DNA of 64,000 nt, from assembly GCA_028277405.1 (NCBI GenBank), contig JANQGH010000055.1, forward strand, positions 124,001 to 188,000. The letters are read 5' to 3'. The stretch is from Alphaproteobacteria bacterium. GTDB lineage: Bacteria > Pseudomonadota > Alphaproteobacteria > DSM-16000 > Inquilinaceae. The notes under the pieces are model-generated. The model was given only the letters and a program-made list of their open reading frames with translations, was not told where the DNA came from and made no database searches. Numbering within the stretch: the stretch's first letter is position 1; every line of letters starts with the position of its first letter. This document shows, one piece after another, positions 40,849 to 49,174 of the stretch. The position numbers were made by a program, and so were the translations under genes.

Positions 40849-41921
40849 GCCCGGTCATACAAGAGGCGCGGGTGGGGCTCTTGACCTACCGCCTCGAGCG
40901 TCCGATGGGCGGCTCAGGCGTCTCCGTGGTCGACCTGATCGTCGCTGAACTGGCCGATGCGGATGGGGTGCCGGGCTTCGGCTTCAGCTACGTGATCGCC
41001 GGGGGCGGGGGGCTCGTGGCCGAGCGCTGCGCTGCCCTCGCGGCGCGGTTTCTCAAGGCCAAACCGCTGCACCCGGCACCATGCCATTGGCGCGAGATTG
41101 CCAAGAGCTTCAATCGCACGGGGCCTGGTCCGAATCTCGTGGCGCTCGCGGCGCTGGACTTGGCGCTTTGGGATCTGAACGCGCGTCGGCACGGCGTGTC
41201 GTTGGCCGCGGAAATGGGCGGCAAGGCGCGGGCGGTCCCCGTCTATGCCAGCGGCGGCTTTCGACCCGGCATGGACCCAGGCGAGGCCGCCGACATCGCC
41301 ACCGCTTGCGTCGAGGCGGGCATGGCGGGGGTCAAGCCCCGGATCGAGGGCCGGCCTTCGGACGCGGCGCTTATCGCCGCGGTGGCGAACGCCGTGTCCG
41401 GGCGGGCATGGGCCATGGCCGATATGAATGAAAAGGGCGACCAGGTGCGGGCACGGTGGGCGCTGGACATGGCCCGTGACCACGGCCTGTTGTTCGTTGA
41501 GGAACCGCTGCCGGTCGCTGATCATGAGGGGCTGCGCGGTCTTGCCTCCCGCGCCGGTCCATGGATCGCAACGGGAGAACACCTTCAGCCGGTCGCGGCC
41601 TTTACCGACCTGGCCCGCAACCGCCTCGCCGCTGTCTTGCAGCCGGATCTCGCCATGGTCGGCGGCATGACGCCCAGTTTGCACGTCGCGCTGATGGCCG
41701 AGGCCTTGGGCCTTCAGGTCATGCCCCATTTTCTGCCCGGCCTTTATTGCCATCTCGCAAGCGCCGTTCCGTCCGTCACGATGCTGGAGGATTTTCCGCT
41801 GCTGGAGCCGCTGTTCCAAGGCATGCCCGTCATCGAAAACGGTACGGTCGCGCCCCGCGATACGGCCGGCCACGGCCTTGGCCTCGATCCGGGCCGTGTC
41901 TCACAGATCACCTGGCTTTGA
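40845..41921 (+). CDS. Mandelate racemase/muconate lactonizing enzyme (enolase superfamily) protein
   Basis: 358 residues from the ATG that overlaps the FAH stop. The barrel carries K164-P-R166 on the second strand, metal ligands Asp193 (with Asn195), Glu219/220 and Glu245, an Asp268 on strand 6 and His295 or His303 later. That set fits the mandelate-racemase or glucarate-like sugar/hydroxy-acid dehydratases rather than a MLE with two lysines. The capping domain is residues 1-130. Likely abstracts a proton alpha to a carboxylate in the same pathway. Confidence 0.87.
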   Translation: MSPVIQEARVGLLTYRLERPMGGSGVSVVDLIVAELADADGVPGFGFSYVIAGGGGLVAERCAALAARFLKAKPLHPAPCHWREIAKSFNRTGPGPNLVALAALDLALWDLNARRHGVSLAAEMGGKARAVPVYASGGFRPGMDPGEAADIATACVEAGMAGVKPRIEGRPSDAALIAAVANAVSGRAWAMADMNEKGDQVRARWALDMARDHGLLFVEEPLPVADHEGLRGLASRAGPWIATGEHLQPVAAFTDLARNRLAAVLQPDLAMVGGMTPSLHVALMAEALGLQVMPHFLPGLYCHLASAVPSVTMLEDFPLLEPLFQGMPVIENGTVAPRDTAGHGLGLDPGRVSQITWL

Positions 41922-41935
41922 GCGGAGGGCGCGGC

Positions 41936-42247
41936 ATGCTGTTCGTCGTCACCGCCCGCCTCGCCGAAGGCCCCGAGGCAGAAGAGAAACGCACCATCTT
42001 GCGCCCGGCGCACACGCAAACCGTTCGTGCCATGGCCGCCGACAGGCGCATGGTGCTCGGCGGCGCGCTCATGGACGGCGAGAAGGCGGGCCCGGCGAGC
42101 TTCGCCATCTTGGATCTGCCGGACCGTGCCAGCCTGGACGCCTGGCTCGCCGGCCACCCCTACCAAATGGCTGGGGTCTGGTCCGAGACAAGCGTTGCGA
42201 CACTGTCGCTTGCGCCGGTCTTCATTGCGGATAGGCGCCGGACGTGA
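41936..42247 (+). CDS. YciI-like (YCII-domain) protein
   Basis: 103 residues from the ATG at 41936 with GGAGG 7 bases upstream. Pattern of the YciI dimeric alpha/beta barrel: R-x(2)-H-x(2)-(T/Y) segment (RPAHTQTVRAM), GGALMDGE and a D-x-A-x-L-D-x-W-L-A-G-H-P-Y block. The conserved His/Asp pair of the family is present. Often acts as a small lyase or isomerase beside catabolic genes (muconolactone-isomerase-like). Exact function unknown. Confidence 0.85.
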   Translation: MLFVVTARLAEGPEAEEKRTILRPAHTQTVRAMAADRRMVLGGALMDGEKAGPASFAILDLPDRASLDAWLAGHPYQMAGVWSETSVATLSLAPVFIADRRRT

Positions 42248-42305
42248 GGCGCAGCCTGCTTGAATATTCCCGCCCGGTCTGCGAGGGATTCGGTGTTTTG
42301 CGGAC

Positions 42306-43112
42306 ATGAGACTACGACATCAGATGGCCGACACTCCCGAAAAGCTTGGCATTCAATCCGCCGAAGTCGCCGCTGAAATCCTTGAGGCGCTGACGCGGAT
42401 CGGACGCTCGGCGCAATTGAAGGATCTCGCCGCCGAGGCGGGCATGCCGCCGGCCAAGGTGCATCGGTATCTCGTCAGCCTGGTGCGGACCAATCTGGTG
42501 GCCCAGGATCCGGAATCCGGCTTCTATTCGATCGGCAGCCAAAGCATCATGATGGGGCTCGTGGGCCTGCGCGGCCTCGATGTGGTGCGACTGGCCGGGG
42601 CTGCCCTGCCAACGCTTCGTCAGCGCACCGAGGAGACGGCGATCCTGGCCATTTGGACCGACAATGGGCCGGTGGTCGTCCAGTTCGACGAATCCGCGCG
42701 CCCCGTCTACATGAATGTCCGCGTCGGCTCGGTTCTGCCGATCCCCTCGACCGCGGTCGGCCTTGCCTTCGCGGCCCATATCGACCGGCGTATCGTCGAT
42801 GCCGTCCTTCGCAGCCACGGGGTGCATCGCATGCCGACCGGGGGCGAAGGGGCGTTCGAGGCGCAGCTGGAGCGGGTCCGGCGCGACGGCATCGCCTTCG
42901 TTCACGGCTCGCTCGTGTCCGGCGTTTCCGCAGTTGCCGCGCCGATCTTCGACCACAAGGACATGATTACGGGCGTGATCGGCGTCATCGGACGGCAAGA
43001 GGATGTCACCCGGACGTTCGATACGGTGATCGTGCCCAGTGTCCGCGACGTGGCGACCGATCTGACAAGACGCCTAGGCGGCGACCTGAACGCGCCGCAA
43101 CGCGCACGCTAA
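42306..43112 (+). CDS. IclR-family transcriptional regulator
   Basis: 268 residues. Winged-helix HTH at about 15-75 (LKDLAAEAGMPPAKVHRYLVSLV) and an IclR effector domain at 85-255 with V-x-P-S-T-A-x-G-L-A-F-A-A and the Phe-Val-His-Gly-S turn. It is the last gene of the rightward run and probably controls the gentisate/TRAP genes in response to an aromatic or hydroxy acid. Ends 6 bases from the convergent TRAP operon. Confidence 0.92.
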   Translation: MRLRHQMADTPEKLGIQSAEVAAEILEALTRIGRSAQLKDLAAEAGMPPAKVHRYLVSLVRTNLVAQDPESGFYSIGSQSIMMGLVGLRGLDVVRLAGAALPTLRQRTEETAILAIWTDNGPVVVQFDESARPVYMNVRVGSVLPIPSTAVGLAFAAHIDRRIVDAVLRSHGVHRMPTGGEGAFEAQLERVRRDGIAFVHGSLVSGVSAVAAPIFDHKDMITGVIGVIGRQEDVTRTFDTVIVPSVRDVATDLTRRLGGDLNAPQRAR

Positions 43113-43118
43113 GCTAAG

Positions 43119-43634
43119 CTAGGCAGAGCCGTCACGCTTGCGGCGACGATGTCGCCAGGCGCCCCAGATGGCGATGATCGCCGTTACCGTGACGACCGCA
43201 TAGCCGAAAGAGATCGGCAGGTGAAACACATGCGGCGACCAATCCAGCGATTGGCTTCGTTGCCCCGTAGCATGGGTTGCGAAGCTTTCGTCCCATGTGA
43301 GATAGGCCAGCCAGCCCAGGAAAAGGCCGCCAAGCAGCAGCCACAGACCGTCCAACGCCCGGTTCACCGCTTTCGGTGCCTTTTGGGTCGCGATCTCGAC
43401 AACGATGTGCTCGCCGCGCAAGAAGCAATGAGGCAGTGCCCAGCTGCCGGCAATAATCATCGCCAGAAATGTCAGTTCCAAAATGCCGCGGACCGCGAAG
43501 AGACCGGTATTGCGTCCAACGACATCGATGATCGTAATCAAAGCCAGAAAGAAAATCGCAAGTGCTGCAACAAGACGCATGCCTCGAACAATCGAGGCGA
43601 TGATTCCCGGCAGGGTACCGACCCAGTCCGTCAT
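43119..43634 (-). CDS. TRAP transporter small permease (DctQ)
   Basis: 171 residues, four transmembrane helices (about 15-38, 50-70, 92-112, 133-155), G-x-x-E-L-T-F-L and G-E-H-I-V-V-E motifs of the DctQ family. It starts with an ATG overlapping the DctM stop. Last gene of the leftward dctP-dctM-dctQ order. Forms the membrane complex with the next gene. Confidence 0.9.
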   Translation of the reverse strand: MTDWVGTLPGIIASIVRGMRLVAALAIFFLALITIIDVVGRNTGLFAVRGILELTFLAMIIAGSWALPHCFLRGEHIVVEIATQKAPKAVNRALDGLWLLLGGLFLGWLAYLTWDESFATHATGQRSQSLDWSPHVFHLPISFGYAVVTVTAIIAIWGAWRHRRRKRDGSA

Positions 43635-44947
43635 CAGAGCAGCCCTCCGTACACCAGGTCGGGCAACCAAAGCGATATCGCCGGGATTGTCACGATAAGC
43701 GCCAGCCGAAGCAAGTCGGTCACGACGAACGGCGCAACGCCCCGAAACGCCGTCCAAAGGTCCAGATCCGGTACCATCCGGGCCATGACGTACACGTTGA
43801 GGCCGACCGGCGGTGTGACGAGACCCAGTTCGATCGTAACCACCATGACGATGCCCCACCAGATCAGGTTGAGGTCCATCTCGACAATAAGCGGATGCAG
43901 CACCGGGACGGTCAGCAGTATGACCGTCAGTGATTCCAAGAAACAGCCAAGCAAGATAAGCACAAGCAGGACGATCATTACGACCTGCCAAGGCTCGGCA
44001 TCAAAGGATCGTATGAAAGACGCGAGTTCCTGTGGAAATGAAAGCGCGTTGAGAAAGAACTCGAAAATCACGATGCCAAGCAGAATGAACAGCAATGAGA
44101 CGCTGAACGACGCCGTCTCGCGCAGGCTTGCCAAGATGGCACTGGCGTTCAGTGTGCCGCCGGCCAGCCCAATCACCAGGGCCATGCCGACCCCTATCGC
44201 GGCCCCTTCGGTGGGCGAGAAGATGCCGGCAACGATGCCGCCGACGACCACCGTGAAAAGCGTGAACATGCCGAGCATGTGCCGCTGATCAAGCACGCGT
44301 TGAACGAAGGGCAGGGGCTTTTGCGGCGGGCCGGCCAGTTCGGGATTGAGCCGCGTCCAAATTGCCACGGTGGTGGCATAAAGGACGATGGCGATGATGC
44401 CGGGTATCAGGCCCGCGAGAAAAAGCTGGCCGACCGACGTTTCCGTCAGAATTGCGTAGATCACCATGGCGACTGACGGCGGAATCAAGATGCCCAACGT
44501 ACCCCCGGAGGCCACCGTGCCCGCCGCAAGCGCCTTTGAATAGCCAAAGCGCTGCATCTCCGGCAGGGCGATCCGGCCGATGGTCGCGACCGTGGCGAGA
44601 CTCGACCCGCAGACCGCCCCGAAGGCACCCGAAGCCAGGATCGTCGAGGTCGCCAGTCCGCCGCGATAGTGCCCGACAAGGGCATTGGCGGACTTGTACA
44701 GGCCGCTGGCCAGCCCACCGCGGGCGGCCAACGCACCCATGAGAATGAACAGAGGAACAACCGACAGCGTATAGTTGGACAGCGAGTCGACCGGTGCGTT
44801 CGACAGCACAAAAATGAGGCTGCGTTCTCCGTCGACGATCCAAAGCCCGCCAGCGCCGACAAGGGCCATCGCAAGCCCCAGCGGCATTCGCAAAGCCAGG
44901 AGGAGGAGCACACAGCCTAGCGCCAGCGCGCCCCCCAGAATGGCCAT
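43634..44947 (-). CDS. TRAP transporter large permease (DctM)
   Basis: 437 residues with about 12 hydrophobic helices and classic DctM blocks: FGAVCGSSLATVATIGRIALPEM, ASGGTLGILIPPSVAM and GLVTPPVGLNVYVM. It overlaps the binding-protein stop by a single base and the small permease by 1. Sodium-driven import across the inner membrane. Confidence 0.93.
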   Translation of the reverse strand: MAILGGALALGCVLLLLALRMPLGLAMALVGAGGLWIVDGERSLIFVLSNAPVDSLSNYTLSVVPLFILMGALAARGGLASGLYKSANALVGHYRGGLATSTILASGAFGAVCGSSLATVATIGRIALPEMQRFGYSKALAAGTVASGGTLGILIPPSVAMVIYAILTETSVGQLFLAGLIPGIIAIVLYATTVAIWTRLNPELAGPPQKPLPFVQRVLDQRHMLGMFTLFTVVVGGIVAGIFSPTEGAAIGVGMALVIGLAGGTLNASAILASLRETASFSVSLLFILLGIVIFEFFLNALSFPQELASFIRSFDAEPWQVVMIVLLVLILLGCFLESLTVILLTVPVLHPLIVEMDLNLIWWGIVMVVTIELGLVTPPVGLNVYVMARMVPDLDLWTAFRGVAPFVVTDLLRLALIVTIPAISLWLPDLVYGGLL

Positions 44948-46011
44948 TACCGGTTTGTCCCGTCACCCTCGCCATGCCGCGCCATGCCGTCCAAGAGCGT
45001 CTGATACGTCGCGTGGGCCGGCAGGCCGTCAGCTTCCATCTCTTCCAGGATTTCGTTGACGGTCGGCGCCAGAACCTCGCGGGCCACACTGATCTGTGCG
45101 TCGGTTGCAACCGTCACCACATTGCCCGCCTCTTCGGCGAGCCGGATTCCCAGCTGATCGAGATCGATGAAGCACTGGGTTGCGTACTCCGCGAGTGCCC
45201 AGCCCGAGAAGTGCTCATCCACAATCGCTTGCAGATCCTCGGGCAGCCGGTCGTAGGCGTCCTTGTTCATGCCGATAATCGTCGGGCTTGCGATCATGTT
45301 GGAAAGGAAATGGTGGTCGGTCACCTCATGAAGGCGGAAGACGGCGATCGCCGCCCCGGTCAGAAGGCCGCCATCGATCACGCCGCGTTGCAGGTTCTCA
45401 TAGAGTGCCGACAGCGGAATGCTGACCGGGTCCATACCCAAGGCGCGCGCCGATTGTTCGACCTCTCGACCGATGGCGCGCACCCGCAGGCCCCCCAGAT
45501 CCTCGAACGAGGCAATCGGCTCGCGGGCATGCACGTCGGACATGGGCCCGGTGAAGATGGCCAGGATGCGGATGTCGTCGAACTCGTCCGCAAGATCTGT
45601 TTCGGACATCTCCAGCAATGTTCGGCTTGCCGCCATGCGGTCGGAAACGCTGAAGGGCAGGGTGATCAGAGACGTCAGCGGGAACCGCCCCGGGTGGTTT
45701 TGCAGCGCGACATAGGTGTAGTCGAGCACGCCGGCCACGAGTTGATCATATTGCTGGGTCTGGTCGGCGAACGTATTGCCGCCGCTAAAGGTCTCGACCT
45801 CGATGCGCCCCTCCGACCGCGTCTCAAGCTCTTGGGCCATCCATTCGAACAGGCACTCCGCGATCGGGCTGGTCGAAGGTCCGGGATAGGCCGTCCGCAA
45901 GGTAATGGTGTCGCCAGTCGCCTCAGATGCACCGGCAAGGACCACGGTGCCACCGACGACCGCGGCAATCACCGATGCACGGATGTTTCTGGATCTCATG
46001 GCTTTTTTCAT
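44947..46011 (-). CDS. TRAP transporter substrate-binding protein (DctP)
   Basis: 354 residues with a Sec signal (hydrophobic 12-32). The DctP hallmarks are the G-G-L-R-V-R-A-I-G-R segment with its carboxylate-binding Arg, and a G-x-I-D-G-G-L-L-T-G turn. The first gene of this TRAP set, 42 bases after the dipeptidase-like gene, so both may respond to the MarR regulator upstream. Substrate unknown; the context suggests an amino-acid-derived or peptide-derived carboxylate. Confidence 0.9.
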   Translation of the reverse strand: MKKAMRSRNIRASVIAAVVGGTVVLAGASEATGDTITLRTAYPGPSTSPIAECLFEWMAQELETRSEGRIEVETFSGGNTFADQTQQYDQLVAGVLDYTYVALQNHPGRFPLTSLITLPFSVSDRMAASRTLLEMSETDLADEFDDIRILAIFTGPMSDVHAREPIASFEDLGGLRVRAIGREVEQSARALGMDPVSIPLSALYENLQRGVIDGGLLTGAAIAVFRLHEVTDHHFLSNMIASPTIIGMNKDAYDRLPEDLQAIVDEHFSGWALAEYATQCFIDLDQLGIRLAEEAGNVVTVATDAQISVAREVLAPTVNEILEEMEADGLPAHATYQTLLDGMARHGEGDGTNR

Positions 46012-46053
46012 GGTCTTTTGCTCCCTGTTTAGGGCCCGTTTCGAAACAGGCTC

Positions 46054-47181
46054 TCAATGGCTGGCCTCCAGCGTGCGACGCGTGAAAGAGAGCCAATTCC
46101 CTCCGATCAGCCCCGCCGTCTCTTCGGGGGAAAAGCGGCCTTGCAAGGCCGCGGTGATCGACGGCCATTTCTCGTAGGCGTCAAACTCGATCAGCGCTTC
46201 TCCGAGCGGCGGGACTTCGTGCAGGGCAAAACCCGCGGCGATGAAGGCATCCTTCGCGCCCTGTTGCATCTGGGACGGCATGTCGGGCGTGACCCCGCCC
46301 CAGTCGGTAGCGATGCCCACGCGCTCGATCCCGACGGTGTTGGCCGCGTGATCGACATGCCGGATGATGTGGTCGACGCTTGCATGTGGGTCGTCGGTGA
46401 GAAAATGCGGAATGGCGACAACGCCGAAAAAACCATCCGCATCGCGGATCGCGTGCAGCACGTCGTCGGACTTGGCCCTGGGATGATCATGCAGAGCGCG
46501 ACAAGCGGCATGGGTTACCGCCGTTGGCCGCGTGGCAACATCGATTGCATCCAGGCTGGTTCTCTCGCCGCTATGGGACACATCGACGATGACGCCAAGC
46601 GCGCCGAGATGTTTCACGAACGCGGTGCCGAAGCGGCTCAGGCCGGCATTGGCCGGTTCGCTGCACCCGTCGCCGATCAGATTGCGCTGGTTGTAGGTCA
46701 GTTGAACGACCCGAACGCCTGCGCGATACAGCGTATCTATCCGATCAAACTTGCGGTCGGCCCAGGCCGCATCCTGGGTGCCGAGCAGTACACCCAGAAC
46801 GTTATCCGACGCAGCCGCTTCCAGTTCGTCGGCCGTTCGGCACAAACGCAAGAAGCCCCCGCATTGCTCGGCGCGCAGATACCACGCCAGGTCCCGGATA
46901 TAGCCGTCCCAGCCTGACGGATCGATCTCAAGGCCGCCAAGCGTCACCTGTATCGCCTTGACACCGGATCTGCGCCAAACCTCGGCTTCGCTGCTGTTCC
47001 TGAACCCGCCGTCGGTGAAGGTGGCGAGGCGCGCGTTCATCATCGACCGGATGATGTGGCCGATCGGCTGCCTCTGCTCCAAGCCGGCCTGCATCGCTTT
47101 CTTCAGTTCCGGCGTCATGACGATCGGTCCGCACATTGGCGCGAAATCGAACACGAACGGGTCGTCGGAGTTCTGGCGCAT
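46054..47181 (-). CDS. Membrane dipeptidase (M19)-like protein with incomplete metal site
   Basis: 375 residues from the ATG at 47181. The TIM-barrel motifs of renal-dipeptidase-like enzymes are clear: RVVQLTYNQRNLIGDGC, DVSHSGERTSLDAI, THAACRALHDHPR and GIERVGIATDWGG. Three metal/active-site positions are kept (His in SHS, His in THA, Asp in TDW), but the N-terminal H-x-D is missing and the bridging Glu position reads LGTQDA. It may be a distinct subfamily with another chemistry. Upstream of the DctP gene on the same strand. Confidence 0.82.
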   Translation of the reverse strand: MRQNSDDPFVFDFAPMCGPIVMTPELKKAMQAGLEQRQPIGHIIRSMMNARLATFTDGGFRNSSEAEVWRRSGVKAIQVTLGGLEIDPSGWDGYIRDLAWYLRAEQCGGFLRLCRTADELEAAASDNVLGVLLGTQDAAWADRKFDRIDTLYRAGVRVVQLTYNQRNLIGDGCSEPANAGLSRFGTAFVKHLGALGVIVDVSHSGERTSLDAIDVATRPTAVTHAACRALHDHPRAKSDDVLHAIRDADGFFGVVAIPHFLTDDPHASVDHIIRHVDHAANTVGIERVGIATDWGGVTPDMPSQMQQGAKDAFIAAGFALHEVPPLGEALIEFDAYEKWPSITAALQGRFSPEETAGLIGGNWLSFTRRTLEASH

Positions 47182-47227
47182 TGAGCACACCAACCTTACT
47201 TGGATTGTCGTTGCGTTTGTCAGTTAC

Positions 47228-47240
47228 ATAACTTAGTTAT
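47228..47240. promoter_or_regulatory. MarR-type palindromic operator candidate
   Basis: ATAACT-T-AGTTAT is a perfect 6-bp inverted repeat with one central base, 46 bases upstream of the dipeptidase-like start, in the gap after the MarR gene. Length and symmetry suit MarR dimers. Confidence 0.55.
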
Positions 47241-47293
47241 CCATTGCAACGCCTTTTTGACCAGGTGATTTCGATGGACGTCGGAAAGTGGGA

Positions 47294-47890
47294 TTAGGTT
47301 CGTTCGCGGTTTTTCGCCGTTTGGCTGGCCAGCATTTCGTGCACCACTTCGTTCGCGTCATCGGCGTCGCGCACGAGGTTTTGCAGGATCGCCTCGAACG
47401 CGGTCAGACTGTCAGCATCCAGCGAACGAAACATGCGATCATTGGCCGCCTGCACCACATCGGTGACCATCTCGATGTAGTCTTCGCCCGCCGTCGTCAG
47501 CCGCAGAAGCGTGTGGCGTTGATCCTGCGGGTCCGGCTCTTTGGTCATAAGGCCCTTGGTGGCCAGCCCCTTGGTTTGTGCCGCGATGAACGGGCTGCTG
47601 ACACGCATGTAGGTCGCCAGCGCCATGACCGTAACGCCCTTGCGGCCTTGCAGGTCGGCCACGGCGGTCATGATCGTATGTTGGGGTGCGGTCAGATCAA
47701 AAGCCCGGGCAAGATCGCGGATCATGTCGTTCAACCGGTCCTTCACGGCGAAAATGTTGAACAGCATCCGGCGAAACCTGCGATAGTCCTCCGGCGCCCG
47801 AAACAGCGGCAAGGTGACCGACGGGCGGGGCTTGAACTCCTCATTCGTTCCGCCTCGGGGGGATTTCGAGCGACTGTTGACGGCTGGCAT
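47294..47890 (-). CDS. MarR-family transcriptional regulator
   Basis: 198 residues from the ATG at 47890 (an ATG at 47929 is possible). Winged HTH at about 85-155: LTAPQHTIMTAVADL, V-T-V-M-A-L-A-T-Y-M-R-V-S-S-P, then the wing D-P-Q-D-Q-R-H-T-L-L-R-L-T. Longer N-terminus than usual (about 45 extra residues). Divergent from the PLP enzyme at 47946 and upstream of the dipeptidase/TRAP operon, so it may control both. Confidence 0.9.
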   Translation of the reverse strand: MPAVNSRSKSPRGGTNEEFKPRPSVTLPLFRAPEDYRRFRRMLFNIFAVKDRLNDMIRDLARAFDLTAPQHTIMTAVADLQGRKGVTVMALATYMRVSSPFIAAQTKGLATKGLMTKEPDPQDQRHTLLRLTTAGEDYIEMVTDVVQAANDRMFRSLDADSLTAFEAILQNLVRDADDANEVVHEMLASQTAKNRERT

Positions 47891-47945
47891 GAAACGACTT
47901 CCCGGCTGGAGCTTCTCCCGAATATGCATAGATAGACACGGCGCT

Positions 47946-49133
47946 ATGAAAAAGCCCCTTCCTCGCCCCGCCGCCGATGGCCTCGCCGATTGGCAGCCCT
48001 CCGCAACCCAAGACTGGCGCCAAGTTCCCGACCTGGAGACACCGTTCGTGGCTGTCTCAGAAGCGCCGCTTATGCGCAATCTGCAGCGCGGCGCGGCAAT
48101 CGCGAAGCGTGAAGGCCTGTCGCTGCGGCCGCACATCAAAACCCACAAATCGCTAGCGATCGCGCGCAGTCAACTGGCGTTAGGCGCCAGCGGACTTACC
48201 GCATCGAAGCCGCGGGAAGCGCTGGTCTTCATCAAGGCGGGATTTCCCTCGATCACCATCGCGTACCCCGTCGTTGCCGCAGGGGCGGCGCGAACCGTTC
48301 TGCGTGAGGCCCAAGAGGCAGGGTGCGACCTTCGCATGATCGTGGATTCCGTTGCTGGGGTTGAGTCGCTGGAAGAGGCTGCGACACGTCCACTGCCGGT
48401 GTTCTTGAAGGTCGATGTCGGCCTCGGGCGCTGCGGCGTCAGGCCCACTACCGCCGCGTTCGACGCCGTTTTGAAAGCCCTGCTCAAGGCCCCGAACCTG
48501 AAGATGACGGGCTTGCTCTCTCATGCCGGCCACAGCTACGCAGCCGGCGGGCCGGACGGCATTCGGGGCGTCGCTGAGCAGGAAATCGATGTTCTCGAGC
48601 ACGCACGCGACCGCGTCGTGCAAGCGGGTGGGTCGGTGGACGAAATCTCGGTTGGTTCAACACCCACCGTTCTTGCCGCAACCGATTTCGGTCAGGCGAC
48701 GGAACTGAGACCTGGCAATTACGCCTTCCTTGATCTGACTGCGCTGCGCCTGGGCATCGCCGGTTGGAAGGATCTCGCACTGGCGGTCGTTGCGACGGTG
48801 ATCAGCGAGAATGACGGCTTCAGCATCATCGATGCAGGCTCCAAGACCCTGTCGTCGGACGGGGCGCCGCACGGCGGCACGGCGGCGGGGTTCGGGCTTG
48901 CCATACCAGTGTCGGGCAGCGACGATCGACTGCCGCTCACCGTGGCGCGCCTTTCCGAGGAACACGGATTTGTCGACCATGGCGGCCAGAGGCTGGGCAT
49001 TGGCAGCCGTCTGGCGATCTTTCCAAATCACGCCTGTCCCGTCGCCAATCTCGCAACGACGCTGACCATGGTATCGACGGACGGGACATACGAGCGGGCA
49101 AGTGTTGACGCCCACGCGACATCGTCAAGTTAG
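47946..49133 (+). CDS. D-threonine aldolase / D-serine dehydratase-like PLP enzyme (alanine racemase N-terminal fold)
   Basis: 395 residues. Fold-type III PLP barrel with Schiff-base Lys65 in RPHIKTHK and a C-terminal metal pair H362-A-C364 (PNHACP), the signature of DSD1 and low-specificity D-threonine aldolases. Other blocks: SHAGHSY (about 192-198) and GSTPT (238-242). It cleaves or deaminates D-beta-hydroxy amino acids. The neighbouring dipeptidase-like protein and TRAP importer suggest use of D-amino-acid compounds. ATG 47946 was chosen; an in-frame ATG at 47889 would overlap the MarR gene. Confidence 0.87.
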   Translation: MKKPLPRPAADGLADWQPSATQDWRQVPDLETPFVAVSEAPLMRNLQRGAAIAKREGLSLRPHIKTHKSLAIARSQLALGASGLTASKPREALVFIKAGFPSITIAYPVVAAGAARTVLREAQEAGCDLRMIVDSVAGVESLEEAATRPLPVFLKVDVGLGRCGVRPTTAAFDAVLKALLKAPNLKMTGLLSHAGHSYAAGGPDGIRGVAEQEIDVLEHARDRVVQAGGSVDEISVGSTPTVLAATDFGQATELRPGNYAFLDLTALRLGIAGWKDLALAVVATVISENDGFSIIDAGSKTLSSDGAPHGGTAAGFGLAIPVSGSDDRLPLTVARLSEEHGFVDHGGQRLGIGSRLAIFPNHACPVANLATTLTMVSTDGTYERASVDAHATSSS

Positions 49134-49156
49134 GCAAGCGGGCACACGGTTTGGCC

Positions 49157-49174
49157 GGGCCCTTAGGGCCCTTT
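49157..49174. terminator. Short hairpin at a convergent junction
   Basis: GGGCCC-tta-GGGCCC (49157-49171) followed by tttc lies between the convergent stops at 49133 and 49163; it includes the stop codon of the leftward gene. Short stem and weak T-run, so only a tentative terminator. Confidence 0.4.
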
